Shown: one piece after another, positions 24,805 through 33,967 of the stretch
How positions within the stretch are numbered: position 1 is the first letter of the stretch
Layout of the letters: each line of letters opens with the position of its first letter
Assembly: GCF_002158865.1 (NCBI RefSeq)
Contig: NZ_CP021455.1
Coordinates: 930,001 to 994,000 of the forward strand
DNA from: Comamonas serinivorans
GTDB lineage: Bacteria > Pseudomonadota > Gammaproteobacteria > Burkholderiales > Burkholderiaceae_C
Reading direction: 5' to 3'
Length of the DNA stretch: 64,000 nucleotides
Program-made: the position numbers and the translations under genes
The notes under the pieces: generated by a model
What the model was told of the DNA's origin: nothing
What the model saw: the letters and a program-made list of their open reading frames with translations, nothing else
The model's database searches: none

Positions 24805-27800
24805 AATTCCCCCGTTTCTTCATCGCGCGGCCGATCTTCGCCATCGTGCTGTCGCTGCTGATGCTGCTGGCCGGCGCCATCGCCTTCTGGCAGCTGCCGC
24901 TGAGCGAATACCCGGCGGTCACGCCGCCCACGGTGCAGGTCACGGCCAGCTACCCGGGCGCCAACCCCGAGGTGATCGCCGACACCGTGGCCGCTCCGCT
25001 GGAGCAGGCCATCAACGGCGTGGAGAACATGCTCTACATGAGCTCCCAGATGACCACCGACGGCCGGATGGCGATCAGCATCGCCTTCAAGCAGGGCACG
25101 GACCCGGACATGGCGCAGATCCAGGTGCAGAACCGGGTTTCGCGCGCCCTGCCGCGGCTGCCGCCCGAGGTGCAGCGCATCGGCGTGGTGACGCAAAAGA
25201 CCTCGCCCGACGTGCTGATGGTGGTGCACCTGGTCTCGCCGGGCAAGCGCTACGATCCGCTGTATCTGTCCAACTTCGCCCTGCGGCAGGTGCGCGATGA
25301 GCTGGCGCGGCTCCCCGGCATCGGCGACGTTCAGGCCTGGGGCGCGGGGGAGTATTCCATGCGCGTGTGGCTGGACCCCACTAAGGTCGCCGCGCGCGGC
25401 CTCAGCGCCAGCGACGTGGTCGCCGCCATCCGTGAGCAAAACGTGCAGGTGGCGGCCGGCTCGGTGGGCCAGCAGCCCGATACCTCGTCGGCCTTCCAGG
25501 TGACGGTCAACACCCTGGGCCGGCTGGCCAGCGAGGCGCAGTTCGGCGAGATCATCGTCCAATCCGGCGCCAACGGCCAGGTCACGCGACTGCGCGACGT
25601 GGCGCGCATCTCGCTGGGCGCCGATGCCTATGCCTTGCGCAGCCTGCTCGACGGCGAGCCCGCGCTGGCCATGCAGATCATCCAGAGCCCGGGCGCCAAC
25701 GCCATCGACGTCTCCAACGCGGTGCGCGCCAAGATGGAGGAGCTGCAAAAGAGCTTCCCGCAGGACATCGAGTACCGCATCGCCTACGACCCCACGGTCT
25801 TCGTGCGCGCCTCGCTGCAGTCGGTGGCCATCACGCTGCTGGAGGCCATCGTGCTGGTGGTCATCGTGGTGGTGCTGTTCCTGCAGACCTGGCGTGCCTC
25901 CATCATCCCGCTGGTGGCCGTGCCGGTGTCGCTGGTGGGCACCTTCGCGCTGATGCAGATCTTCGGCTTCTCGCTGAACACGCTGTCGCTGTTCGGGCTG
26001 GTGCTGTCCATCGGCATCGTGGTGGACGATGCCATCGTGGTGGTCGAGAACGTGGAGCGCCACATCGCCCTGGGCGAATCGCCGCGCGACGCGGCGCGCA
26101 AGGCCATGGACGAGGTCACCGGCCCCATCCTGGCCATCACCTCGGTGCTGGCGGCGGTCTTCATCCCCTCGGCCTTCCTGTCGGGCCTGCAGGGCGAGTT
26201 CTACCGCCAGTTCGCGCTGACCATCGCCATATCGACCATCCTGTCGGCCATCAACTCGCTGACGCTGTCGCCCGCGCTGTCGGCCATTTTGCTCAAGCCC
26301 CACCACGGCGCAGTGCGCCAGGACTGGCTCACGCGAGTCATGGACGCCATGTTTGGCTGGTTCTTCCGGGCATTCAACCGCTTCTTCGAAAGCGCCTCCA
26401 ACGCCTACGTGGGCACGGTGCGCCGCGCGGTGCGCGGCAGCGTCATCGTGCTGCTGCTGTATGCCGGCTTCGTGACCCTGACCTGGCTGGGCTTCAAGCA
26501 AGTGCCCAATGGCTTCGTGCCGGCCCAGGACAAGTACTTCCTGGTCGGCATCGCCCAGTTGCCCAGCGGCGCCTCGCTGGACCGCACCGAGGCCGTGGTC
26601 AAGCAGATGTCCGGGATCGCGCTGGCCGAGCCCGGCGTGGAAAGCGTGGTGGCCTTCCCCGGCCTGTCCATCAACGGCTTCGTGAACGTGCCCAACTCGG
26701 CCGTCATGTTCGCGATGCTCAAGCCCTTTGCCGAACGCACGGACCCGTCGCTGGCCGCCGATGCCATCGCGGGCAAGCTCATGGGCAAATTCAGCCAGAT
26801 CCCCGACGGCTTCCTGGGCATGTTCCCGCCGCCGCCGGTGCCGGGCCTGGGCACCATGGGCGGCTTCAAGATGCAGATCGAAGACCGCGCGGGCCTGGGC
26901 CTGGAGGCCCTGGTGCAGGCCCAGGGCGCCCTCATGGCCAAGGCCATGCAGACGCCCGAGCTGGCCGGCATGCTGGCCAGCTTCCAGACCAACGCGCCGC
27001 AATTGCAGGTGGACGTGGACCGGGTCAAGGCCAAGTCGCTGGGTATCTCGCTGACCGACGTGTTCGAGACGCTGCAGATCAACCTGGGCTCGCTGTACGT
27101 CAACGACTTCAACCGCTTCGGTCGCACCTACCGCGTCATGGCCCAGGCCGATGCCCCGTTTCGCATGCAGGCCGAGGACATCGGACGCCTGAAGCTGCGC
27201 AACGCGGCCGGGGACATGATCCCGCTGAGCGCCTTCGTGCGCATCACGCGCAGCTCCGGCCCCGACCGGGTGATCCACTACAACGGCTTTCCCTCGGCCG
27301 ACATCAGCGGCGGACCGGCTCCGGGCTACTCCTCAGGCCAGGCCACCGATGCCATGGAGCGGATCGCGCGCGAAACCCTGCCCGAAGGCATAACCTATGC
27401 GTGGACCGACCTGGTCTACCAGGAAAAGCAGGCCGGCAACTCGGCGCTGTACATCTTCCCGCTGGCCGTGCTGCTGGCCTTCCTGATCCTGGCTGCGCAG
27501 TACAACAGCTGGTCGCTGCCCTTCGCCGTGCTGCTGATCGCGCCCATGGCGCTGCTGTCGGCCATCGCTGGCGTGTGGCTGTCCGGCGGGGACAACAACA
27601 TCTTCACGCAGATCGGCTTCGTGGTGCTGGTGGGGCTGGCCGCCAAGAACGCCATCCTCATCGTGGAGTTCGCGCGGGCCAAGGAGGACGAAGGCGCCGA
27701 TCCGCTGACTGCCGTGCTCGAGGCGGCGCGGCTGCGCCTGCGCCCCATCCTGATGACCTCGCTGGCCTTCATCGCCGGGGTCGTTCCCCTGGTGCTGGCC

Positions 27801-28004
27801 AGCGGCGCCGGCGCCGAAATGCGCCATGCCATGGGCATCGCCGTGTTCGCCGGCATGCTGGGTGTGACGCTGTTCGGCCTGGTGCTCACGCCCGTGTTCT
27901 ACGTGCTGGTCAGGCGCTGGGCCACCCGGGGACAGGGGCAGGCGCCGCAGCAGCCCACCATGCCCCCATCCGTGCAGCAGATCGGAGTACGCCATGCGGA
28001 CTGA
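24801..28004 (+). CDS. RND efflux transporter, MexF/HAE1-like
   Basis: Inner-membrane proton-driven pump of 1067 residues with the duplicated RND layout: TM1, porter domain, TM2-6, then the second half. The proton-relay aspartates are in GIVVDDAIVVVENVER (TM4) and the partner lysine in GLAAKNAILIVEFA (TM10). The first residues KFPRFFIARPIFAIV are typical. It sits between the adaptor (4-nt overlap) and the outer-membrane channel (11-nt overlap). It exports hydrophobic compounds; exact range unknown. Confidence 0.95.
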   Translation: MKFPRFFIARPIFAIVLSLLMLLAGAIAFWQLPLSEYPAVTPPTVQVTASYPGANPEVIADTVAAPLEQAINGVENMLYMSSQMTTDGRMAISIAFKQGTDPDMAQIQVQNRVSRALPRLPPEVQRIGVVTQKTSPDVLMVVHLVSPGKRYDPLYLSNFALRQVRDELARLPGIGDVQAWGAGEYSMRVWLDPTKVAARGLSASDVVAAIREQNVQVAAGSVGQQPDTSSAFQVTVNTLGRLASEAQFGEIIVQSGANGQVTRLRDVARISLGADAYALRSLLDGEPALAMQIIQSPGANAIDVSNAVRAKMEELQKSFPQDIEYRIAYDPTVFVRASLQSVAITLLEAIVLVVIVVVLFLQTWRASIIPLVAVPVSLVGTFALMQIFGFSLNTLSLFGLVLSIGIVVDDAIVVVENVERHIALGESPRDAARKAMDEVTGPILAITSVLAAVFIPSAFLSGLQGEFYRQFALTIAISTILSAINSLTLSPALSAILLKPHHGAVRQDWLTRVMDAMFGWFFRAFNRFFESASNAYVGTVRRAVRGSVIVLLLYAGFVTLTWLGFKQVPNGFVPAQDKYFLVGIAQLPSGASLDRTEAVVKQMSGIALAEPGVESVVAFPGLSINGFVNVPNSAVMFAMLKPFAERTDPSLAADAIAGKLMGKFSQIPDGFLGMFPPPPVPGLGTMGGFKMQIEDRAGLGLEALVQAQGALMAKAMQTPELAGMLASFQTNAPQLQVDVDRVKAKSLGISLTDVFETLQINLGSLYVNDFNRFGRTYRVMAQADAPFRMQAEDIGRLKLRNAAGDMIPLSAFVRITRSSGPDRVIHYNGFPSADISGGPAPGYSSGQATDAMERIARETLPEGITYAWTDLVYQEKQAGNSALYIFPLAVLLAFLILAAQYNSWSLPFAVLLIAPMALLSAIAGVWLSGGDNNIFTQIGFVVLVGLAAKNAILIVEFARAKEDEGADPLTAVLEAARLRLRPILMTSLAFIAGVVPLVLASGAGAEMRHAMGIAVFAGMLGVTLFGLVLTPVFYVLVRRWATRGQGQAPQQPTMPPSVQQIGVRHAD

Positions 28005-29475
28005 ACGCCCCGTCAAGAAACTGTCGCTGCTGGCTCTGGCCGGCCTGCTGGCCGGCTGCTCGCTGGCCCCCAAGTACGAGCGCCCGCCGGCACCCATCGA
28101 CGCCTTCTACCCCAGCGGACCGGCCTACGGCGAGGCCGAGACGACCGCGCAGGCCGTGGCCGACATCGGCTGGCGCGACTTCCTGCGCGATCCGCTGCTG
28201 CAGGAGCTGGTGGCCCTGTCGCTGGCCAACAACCGCGATCTGCACAAGGCCGCGCTCAACGTGGAGGCCGCCCGCGCCCAGTACCGCATACAACGGGCCG
28301 ACCTGCTGCCGAAGGTCGGCGTGGGGGCCGACGGCTCGGCACAGCGTCTGCCCGCCGACCTGCGTCAGAGTGGCGCGCCCGAGATCAGCCGCAGCTACCA
28401 GGTCGTGGGCGTCGTGTCGTGGGAGATCGACCTGTGGGGCCGCATTCGCAGCCTCAGCGACCAGGCGCTGTCGGCCTACCTGGCCCTGGGCGAAACCCGC
28501 ACGGCGGCCGAGTTGAGTCTGGTGGCCGAAGTCACCGACGCCTACCTCACCATGCGGGCCGACCAGGAGTTGCTGCGCCTGACAAGCGACACACTCGCCA
28601 CGCAGAAGCGCTCCTACGAGCTGACGGCTCAACTGGTGGATGCGGGCAACTCCACGCAGCTGGACCTGCGCCGCGCGGAAATCGCGCTGCGCACCGCGGA
28701 GGCCAACCATTCGGCCTACACGCGACAGACGGCCAGAGACCGCAATGCGCTGGTGCTGCTGCTGGGCCAGCCGTTGACGCCGGAGTTGTCGCAACGGCTG
28801 GACACGGCGACCCCACTGCCCGACGGGCTGGTGCCCGCCCATCTGCCGGCCGGCCTGCCTTCCGAACTGCTGGCACGCAGGCCGGACCTGCGCGCCGCCG
28901 AACACCGGCTGCGCGGCGCCCATGCCAACATCGGCGCGGCGCGAGCGGCGTTCTTTCCTGCCATCAGTTTGACGGGGGCGGCCGGCACCGCCAGCGCCAG
29001 TCTGCAAGACCTGTTCGATGCCGGATCGGGCACCTGGAGCTTCATGCCGCGCATCACCGTGCCCATCTTTCAGGGCGGGGCATTGCAGGCCAACCTGGAC
29101 GTGGCGCAGGTGCAAAGGCGCATCGAGATTGCCAACTACGAGAAATCCATCCAGGCGGCTTTCGCCGAGGTGGCCGATGGGCTGGCGGGCAAGCGCACGC
29201 TCGATGAACAGATCCGCTCGGAGCAACTGTTGGTGGCGGCCAGCCAGAAAGCCTACGATTTGGCGAAACAGCGCTTCCAGGAAGGCGTGGACGACAACCT
29301 CACCGTGCTTGACGCGCAACGCACGTTGTACGGCACGCAGCAGACCCTGGTGCGAACCCGCCTGACGCGACTGAGCAATCTCATTCACCTGTACAAGGCT
29401 CTGGGAGGCGGCTGGACCGAGCACACGGTGCCATTGAGTGCCACCGTGCAGCAGCCCGCCCGGCCCGCGGAATGA
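27994..29475 (+). CDS. outer-membrane efflux lipoprotein, OprN/NodT-like
   Basis: TolC-family channel of 493 residues. The lipobox LLAGCSLAP gives a lipidated Cys near residue 22, followed by KYERPPAP and two repeated outer-membrane-factor regions. The start overlaps the end of the transporter gene and has GGAG upstream. It completes the tripartite pump. Confidence 0.93.
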   Translation: MRTERPVKKLSLLALAGLLAGCSLAPKYERPPAPIDAFYPSGPAYGEAETTAQAVADIGWRDFLRDPLLQELVALSLANNRDLHKAALNVEAARAQYRIQRADLLPKVGVGADGSAQRLPADLRQSGAPEISRSYQVVGVVSWEIDLWGRIRSLSDQALSAYLALGETRTAAELSLVAEVTDAYLTMRADQELLRLTSDTLATQKRSYELTAQLVDAGNSTQLDLRRAEIALRTAEANHSAYTRQTARDRNALVLLLGQPLTPELSQRLDTATPLPDGLVPAHLPAGLPSELLARRPDLRAAEHRLRGAHANIGAARAAFFPAISLTGAAGTASASLQDLFDAGSGTWSFMPRITVPIFQGGALQANLDVAQVQRRIEIANYEKSIQAAFAEVADGLAGKRTLDEQIRSEQLLVAASQKAYDLAKQRFQEGVDDNLTVLDAQRTLYGTQQTLVRTRLTRLSNLIHLYKALGGGWTEHTVPLSATVQQPARPAE

Positions 29476-29750
29476 GGATGAGCGAACCATGCGTGCATGG
29501 CGTCGTCGGAAACCGACGTGCGGAGGCAGGCGCCCGTGAGCATGCGGCCAGCGTCGAGGGGCGCATGGAGCCACTGACCCGGCCGAAAGGGCTCCTGCTC
29601 GCATCGGCACGGCGGCAAGGCTCTGCCAACGAGGGGTTTCCGGGGATGGCGCCGCCTGCAAGGGCTTGCGAGCATCCCAGGAGCGAATCCGTGAACGCGC
29701 ATGCCAGCGTGTAGCCGTTCCGGCCAGACCCGTCCACCATCAGACCGCCC

Positions 29751-30947
29751 ATGACCGACCCCAGCACCACGCGCCGAAACATCGGCGTTCTCACTGCCGC
29801 GCAGGCGCTCGGCGGCGCCAGCGCGCCCATCGTGATGTCGCTGGGCGGATTGGTCGGCCAACGACTGGCCACGGACCCCGCCCTGATCACGCTGCCCGTG
29901 AGCCTGTTCAGCCTGGGGCTGGCCCTCGGCACCTTGCCTGCCGCCTTCATCATGCGGCGCCATGGGCGGCGCAACGGCTACGTGGTCGGGGTCGGCTTCG
30001 GCGTGGCCTCGGGCCTGATCGCCGCGCTGGGGATCCTGCTGACCTCATTCTGGATTTTTTGCGTGGGAACCTTCCTGGCAGGCTTCTACGGGGCCTATGT
30101 GCAGAGCTACCGTTTTGCAGCCGCCGATACCACCGACCAGGCACTCAAGGCGAAGGCCATTTCCTGGGTCATGGTGGGGGGCCTCGCCGGTGCCATCATC
30201 GGACCGCAGTTGGTGATCTTCACGCGTGACACGGTGGCCGGCACGCCCTATGTCGGCGCCTTCCTCAGCCAGGCACTGCTGCCGCTGATCGCCTTGCCGA
30301 TCCTGCTGATGCTGCGCACGCCGCGCCAGACCCCGGCAGAAGCCGCTGCCGATGGCGGCCGGACCGCGCTGCAGCTTCTGGCCATGCCGCGCTACCTGCT
30401 GGCCGTGGCCGCGGGTGTGGTGTCCTATGGCACGATGGCCTTGGTGATGACCGCAGCGCCGGTGGCGATGGTCAACCATGGCCATTCCGTGGACAGCGCC
30501 GCACTGGGCATCCAGTGGCACCTGCTGGCGATGTTCGGGCCGAGCCTCTTCACCGGGCGGCTGATGGTGCGCTACGGAAAAGAGCGCGTCATCGCCGCCG
30601 GCATGGTGCTCCTTGCCGCCTCCGCAGTGGTGGCCCTGAGCGGGTTGGGCCTGTCTCACTTCTGGGGCTCGCTGGCGCTGTTGGGCATGGGCTGGAACTT
30701 CGGCTTCATCGGTGCCACGGCGATGGTGACCGACTGCCACAGCCCCGCCGAGCGCAGCAAGGCGCAAGGCATGAACGACTTCTTCGTCTTCGCCGCCACG
30801 GCCGCCGTCTCGTTCCTTGCGGGCTCGATCCTGCACAGCTCGGGCTGGCGGGTGGTCAACTGGATGATCTTCCCGGCCCTGGCGCTGATCCTGGTGCCCC
30901 TGCTGTGGCAGGCGGCGCGCAATCCGGTGCGTCCAAGTCCGGTCTGA
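29751..30947 (+). CDS. MFS transporter
   Basis: Twelve-helix facilitator of 398 residues: LSLGGLVGQRL near helix 1, IMRRHGRRNGYVVG as the loop 2-3 motif, and a long central loop around residue 195. It resembles YcaD/UMF1-like exporters; substrate unknown. It lies 275 nt after the efflux operon on the same strand; I see nothing in that gap. Confidence 0.85.
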   Translation: MTDPSTTRRNIGVLTAAQALGGASAPIVMSLGGLVGQRLATDPALITLPVSLFSLGLALGTLPAAFIMRRHGRRNGYVVGVGFGVASGLIAALGILLTSFWIFCVGTFLAGFYGAYVQSYRFAAADTTDQALKAKAISWVMVGGLAGAIIGPQLVIFTRDTVAGTPYVGAFLSQALLPLIALPILLMLRTPRQTPAEAAADGGRTALQLLAMPRYLLAVAAGVVSYGTMALVMTAAPVAMVNHGHSVDSAALGIQWHLLAMFGPSLFTGRLMVRYGKERVIAAGMVLLAASAVVALSGLGLSHFWGSLALLGMGWNFGFIGATAMVTDCHSPAERSKAQGMNDFFVFAATAAVSFLAGSILHSSGWRVVNWMIFPALALILVPLLWQAARNPVRPSPV

Positions 30948-31085
30948 TCGGGCGGATGTGGCAAGCAGTCCGCGCAGCCCCCCGCATCGCTTGCTGTCAC
31001 TGCAGCAGCTTCGAGCACTTCGTCTTCGCTCACGTGACCCTGCGAAAGGGTGGCCTTGGGCACACGTATTCAGAGTCAGGGGCGG

Positions 31086-31258
31086 TCAGCCAGCCACTTC
31101 CTCATCGTGCAGGATCATGCCGCGCATGAGTCGACGCTTGCGTCCCCCGTGAGCTCAATTGTCATATCTGCGTGCATCTTGTCGCTGACTTCGCGATACG
31201 CACGCATGACGGGATTCTCCGAAGTCGCGTCAGTGCCATCGCTGGCGTGTATCGCCAT
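31086..31258 (-). pseudogene. decayed DUF305-family gene
   Basis: From ATG 31258 the peptide reads AYREVSDKMHADMTIELTGD and reaches ASVDS, matching the DUF305 core (MHxxMxIxxTGDxDVDF). It then needs a frame change to continue MRGMILHDEEVAG, where intact proteins have FMRGMIPHHQGA. The His-rich metal site is lost. DUF305 proteins often accompany copper genes, which fits the CueR locus next door. Confidence 0.65.
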
Positions 31259-31276
31259 GGATTTTCCTTTCATGGA

Positions 31277-31440
31277 CTATCTCGGTTCATATGCCGCATC
31301 CGCCCAGCGAGTGAGTGTGCGTATCCCGTTTTCGTCCAGGTCCTTGGCCGCCTGGGCCACGGTCACGCCACGCTCGGCGACCAGCTTGACCGCCTCGAGC
31401 TTGAACTCGCGGCTGAATAGCTCATGTCGCAGGCATGGTT
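31277..31440 (-). pseudogene. IS3-family OrfA N-terminal remnant
   Basis: Minus-strand peptide FSREFKLEAVKLVAERGVTV, then AQAAKDLDENGIRTLTRW, is the helix-turn-helix start of an IS3-type OrfA, ending at a stop at 31277. No OrfB or terminal repeats accompany it, and it differs from the intact element at 32.8-34 kb. Confidence 0.65.
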
Positions 31441-31495
31441 GATCTCCATGCGGTCGTCCAGCAGCGCTCTCAGATTAATGCGCTGGCAGGTACGT

Positions 31496-31993
31496 TTAGC
31501 TTGGCTCACTAGGGCGTCGAGGCACGTGGCTTTGCGCCGCTCCGTTGGCATGTGTGCGCCGCGACACGGCGCCGGTGCGCGCTTCGGGCTCCTTTGCACT
31601 GGTGTCGGGCTGCTGCAGCGTGTACAGGATCGGGCAGTCGGATTGTTCATCGCCCGCGCAGCAGTGGATTAGCGCCTTGAGCACTTCGGCCGTTTTCAGC
31701 ATGTTCGCGATATGCTGGCCCAACTCAGCCAAGTGCTGCTGGGTCAGGCTCTTGACATCGGCGCTCTGGCGCGATTTGTCGTCCCACAGTTGCAGCAAGT
31801 CTGTGATCTTGGCCACCGAGAAGCCTAGGTCGCGCGCACGCCGAATGAAGTGCAGCCGGTGGACGTCGTGCTGGGAGTAGGTACGGTAGCCCGAATCGGT
31901 ACGGTCGGCTGGTGGGGTCAGGCCGATCTGCTCGTAGTAGCGGATCATCTTGGCCGAGATCTTCGAGGCCTTGGATGCTTCACCGATGTTCAT
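31496..31993 (-). CDS. cueR: CueR, Cu(I)-responsive MerR-family activator
   Basis: MerR-type regulator of 165 residues: winged helix MNIGEASKASKISAKMIRYY, then YRTYSQHDVHRLHFIRRARD and a dimerisation helix. Cys112 and Cys120 in the loop HCCAGDEQSDCPIL are at the copper-ligand positions of CueR. The C-terminal ~15 residues after TGAVSRR run past the normal end and may be unselected. A matching 19-bp-spacer promoter lies ahead of copZ on the same strand. Confidence 0.88.
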   Translation of the reverse strand: MNIGEASKASKISAKMIRYYEQIGLTPPADRTDSGYRTYSQHDVHRLHFIRRARDLGFSVAKITDLLQLWDDKSRQSADVKSLTQQHLAELGQHIANMLKTAEVLKALIHCCAGDEQSDCPILYTLQQPDTSAKEPEARTGAVSRRTHANGAAQSHVPRRPSEPS

Positions 31994-32002
31994 GGTGTTT
32001 CT

Positions 32003-32390
32003 CCTTTCTCAATGAGTGAACTCCACCGCCAGCGCAGCTGGAAGCGACGCAGGAGCAACGCATTGCCGAGCACGAACGCTGGACACGTCGTAGGCTGGGT
32101 GTCGCACGCCTGCGGCTCCGGGATCAGGGTCGTCGGCTTCGACCAGCGCCAGGCCGCCACCCACGCAGGCGATCTCGTGGCCGGCCTTCAGCTGGTGCAC
32201 GGCTTTAGGCACTTCGGCCACCACCTCATCAATGCCTGGTACACGCGTCGTCGCCGGTGACCATTGCCGCCTTCAAGCCAAGCTAGCGCAGCGCGGCGAT
32301 GGCTGCGGGCGTGCTGGACGACGCGGGAGCCGCCCAAGGTGACAGCACGGGCTACTGACCTCCCATGAACATCAGCCAATACCTTAAGGC
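32003..32390 (-). pseudogene. copA: decayed copper-translocating P1B-type ATPase (CopA)
   Basis: Only part of the soluble domain and the extreme C-terminus of a CopA-type ATPase remain, in several frames: TPAAIAALR, LGLKAAMVTGDD, then IDEVVAEVPKAVHQLKAGH and, near the end, VLGNALLLRRFQLRWRW. In-frame stops and deletions interrupt it, and the phosphorylation-site Asp and CPC membrane motif are absent. It lies between copZ and cueR, exactly where a functional copA would sit. Confidence 0.8.
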
Positions 32391-32438
32391 AGCTCAAATA
32401 CGGTGCGCGGCCTGTTGAGCCGCGGGCCGCAAGGAACA

Positions 32439-32633
32439 TTACTGCGCGCGCGGCGGAAAACCAGCTTCGCTCAGTGCTGCGGCGATCTGCTCTTGCGAGG
32501 CCGAGGTCTGGACCTCAACACAGCGGGTCGGCGGGTCCGTGACGATCTTGGCGTTCGGGTCGATTGTTTGTATTGTTTTCGTTACAGTTCGGGCGCAACC
32601 GCCGCAAGTCATGTCATCGAGATGGAATTGCAT
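32439..32633 (-). CDS. copZ: CopZ-like heavy-metal-associated (HMA) protein
   Basis: A 64-residue ferredoxin-fold copper chaperone. The metal motif is MTCGGC with C10 and C13. A strong AAAGGAG lies before the ATG. It follows a CueR-type promoter and precedes the copA remnant. With CopA broken it has no visible delivery partner here. Confidence 0.88.
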   Translation of the reverse strand: MQFHLDDMTCGGCARTVTKTIQTIDPNAKIVTDPPTRCVEVQTSASQEQIAAALSEAGFPPRAQ

Positions 32634-32663
32634 GGAACACTCCTTTTGGGTTGAGGTGCTTGA

Positions 32664-32694
32664 AGTCTGATGCTTGCCACGGCTGGAAGGTCAA
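32664..32694 (-). promoter_or_regulatory. CueR-type promoter with 19-bp spacer
   Basis: On the minus strand, -35 TTGACC and -10 CAGACT are 19 bp apart, the overlong spacer required by MerR regulators. The dyad CTTCCAGCCGTGGCAAG (32673-32689) fills it and matches CueR sites in Proteobacteria. It drives copZ, and the IS lies only about 70 bp upstream without touching it. Confidence 0.75.
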
Positions 32695-32832
32695 GCGCTA
32701 TTTGCATGGTGGCTGACCGTCACCAAACGTTGCTCCGAGTGGATGTGCTCATCGAGCGCGTTGGCCCTGACCTGCCCGGTTTCTCCGAGACATTGATTTC
32801 TAGGAAGATGGCTCCCGCCCAAAGAGGAGCCC

Positions 32833-33096
32833 ATGAAGAAGAGTCGATTTTCACAAGAGCAAATGGTCACGATCCTGCGCGAAGCAGATCGAACGACGGT
32901 GGCCGAGGCCGCCAAGAAGCACAAGGTCAGCGAAGCCACCATCTATGCCTGGCGCAAACACTTCGGCCAGATGGAAGCGGCCGACGTCAAGCGTCTGAAG
33001 GCCCTGGAGCTTGAGAACAGCCGGCTGAAGAAGCTTCTTGCCGAGCGAGATCTGGACCTCGAGGTTCTCAAGGAGATCAACGCAAAAAAATGGTGA
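32833..33096 (+). CDS. IS3-family transposase OrfA
   Basis: An 87-residue DNA-binding subunit: helix-turn-helix SQEQMVTILREADRTTVAEA, then VSEATIYAWRKHFG, and a leucine zipper (LKALELENSRLKKLLAE). It ends just after a run of seven A at 33084-33090, where a -1 ribosomal slip would fuse it to OrfB. Confidence 0.92.
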   Translation: MKKSRFSQEQMVTILREADRTTVAEAAKKHKVSEATIYAWRKHFGQMEAADVKRLKALELENSRLKKLLAERDLDLEVLKEINAKKW

Positions 33097-33935
33097 GCCC
33101 GTTGGCTCGGCGCGAGCAACTGGCCTTCGTGCGCGCACGTGGCTTGAGTCTGCGCCGCGCCTGCGGGCTCATCGGCATGTCACGCGCCACGCCCAGTTAC
33201 GAGTTGCGCTTGCCCGCCAAGGAGGCGCCGGTGCTTGCGGCGATGAAGGAACTGTCGGCCATGTATCCGCGCTACGGCTATCGCCGCATTCGCGTATTCC
33301 TGCGTCGCAAGGGCTTCGAGCTGAGTTGGTCTCGCACGCACAGGCTGTGGCGCCAGGCGGGCCTGCTGGTGCCCCGGAAACGGCCGCGCAAGCGCATCGC
33401 CTCGCTGCGCCCGCGCATCCACACGCCGTTCAAGGCCAACATGGTCTGGGCCTACGACTTCGTCTTCGACACCACGGCCAGCGGTCAGCAGATCAAGTGC
33501 CTGACCGTGGTGGACGAATACACCCGGGAGTGCCTGGCCATCGACGTGGCTGGGGCCATCCGTTCCAAGCGCGTGATCGAGGTGCTGTCGCGGCTGGTCA
33601 GCCTGCACGGGGCGCCACTGTTCATGCGCTCGGACAATGGCCCCGAGTTCGTCAGCCAGGCGATCCTGGAGTGGATCTCAGCCTCGGGCATTGCCACCGT
33701 GCTCAACGATCCCGGCAAGCCCTGGCAGAACGGCACCGACGAAAGCTTCAACGGCAAGTTCCGCGACGAGTGTCTGTCCATCGAGTGGTTCCGTTCGCGC
33801 CGCGAAGCCGCTGCCCTGATCGAAGCCTGGCGCAATCACTACAACGAGGTTCGTCCCCACAGCAGCCTGCAATACTTGACCCCGGCAGAGTTCAAACTCG
33901 AACTCCGCAAAGAACCGCAACCCGCCGCCTTCTAG
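33090..33935 (+). CDS. IS3-family transposase OrfB (DDE integrase)
   Basis: A 281-residue catalytic subunit. Its rve-type DDE residues lie in VWAYDFVFD, MRSDNGPEF and the E of GTDESFNGKFRDE; HHS/RPHSSLQYLTP closes the domain. An intact frame in the -1 register relative to OrfA, presumably made as an OrfAB fusion. The element appears active in coding terms. Confidence 0.93.
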   Translation: MVSPLARREQLAFVRARGLSLRRACGLIGMSRATPSYELRLPAKEAPVLAAMKELSAMYPRYGYRRIRVFLRRKGFELSWSRTHRLWRQAGLLVPRKRPRKRIASLRPRIHTPFKANMVWAYDFVFDTTASGQQIKCLTVVDEYTRECLAIDVAGAIRSKRVIEVLSRLVSLHGAPLFMRSDNGPEFVSQAILEWISASGIATVLNDPGKPWQNGTDESFNGKFRDECLSIEWFRSRREAAALIEAWRNHYNEVRPHSSLQYLTPAEFKLELRKEPQPAAF

Positions 33936-33967
33936 GAAAAACTGTCTCGACTAAACCGAGCAGGTCA

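Larger units (their letters stand above)
32768..33967 (+). mobile_element. complete IS3-family element (IS407-like), 1200 bp
   Basis: Imperfect 25-bp terminal inverted repeats, beginning TGACCTGCYCGGTTT, agree at about 21 of 25 positions. They enclose orfA and orfB in the IS3 arrangement with a seven-A slippery stretch at the overlap. The flanks (GCCC on the left, CGAT on the right) show no target duplication, so one side has been rearranged since insertion. Confidence 0.88.

Noticed and set aside
24567..27278. A 903-codon open frame opposite the RND transporter
   Set aside because: Low-complexity His/Gln/Arg-rich shadow of a clear mexF-like gene.
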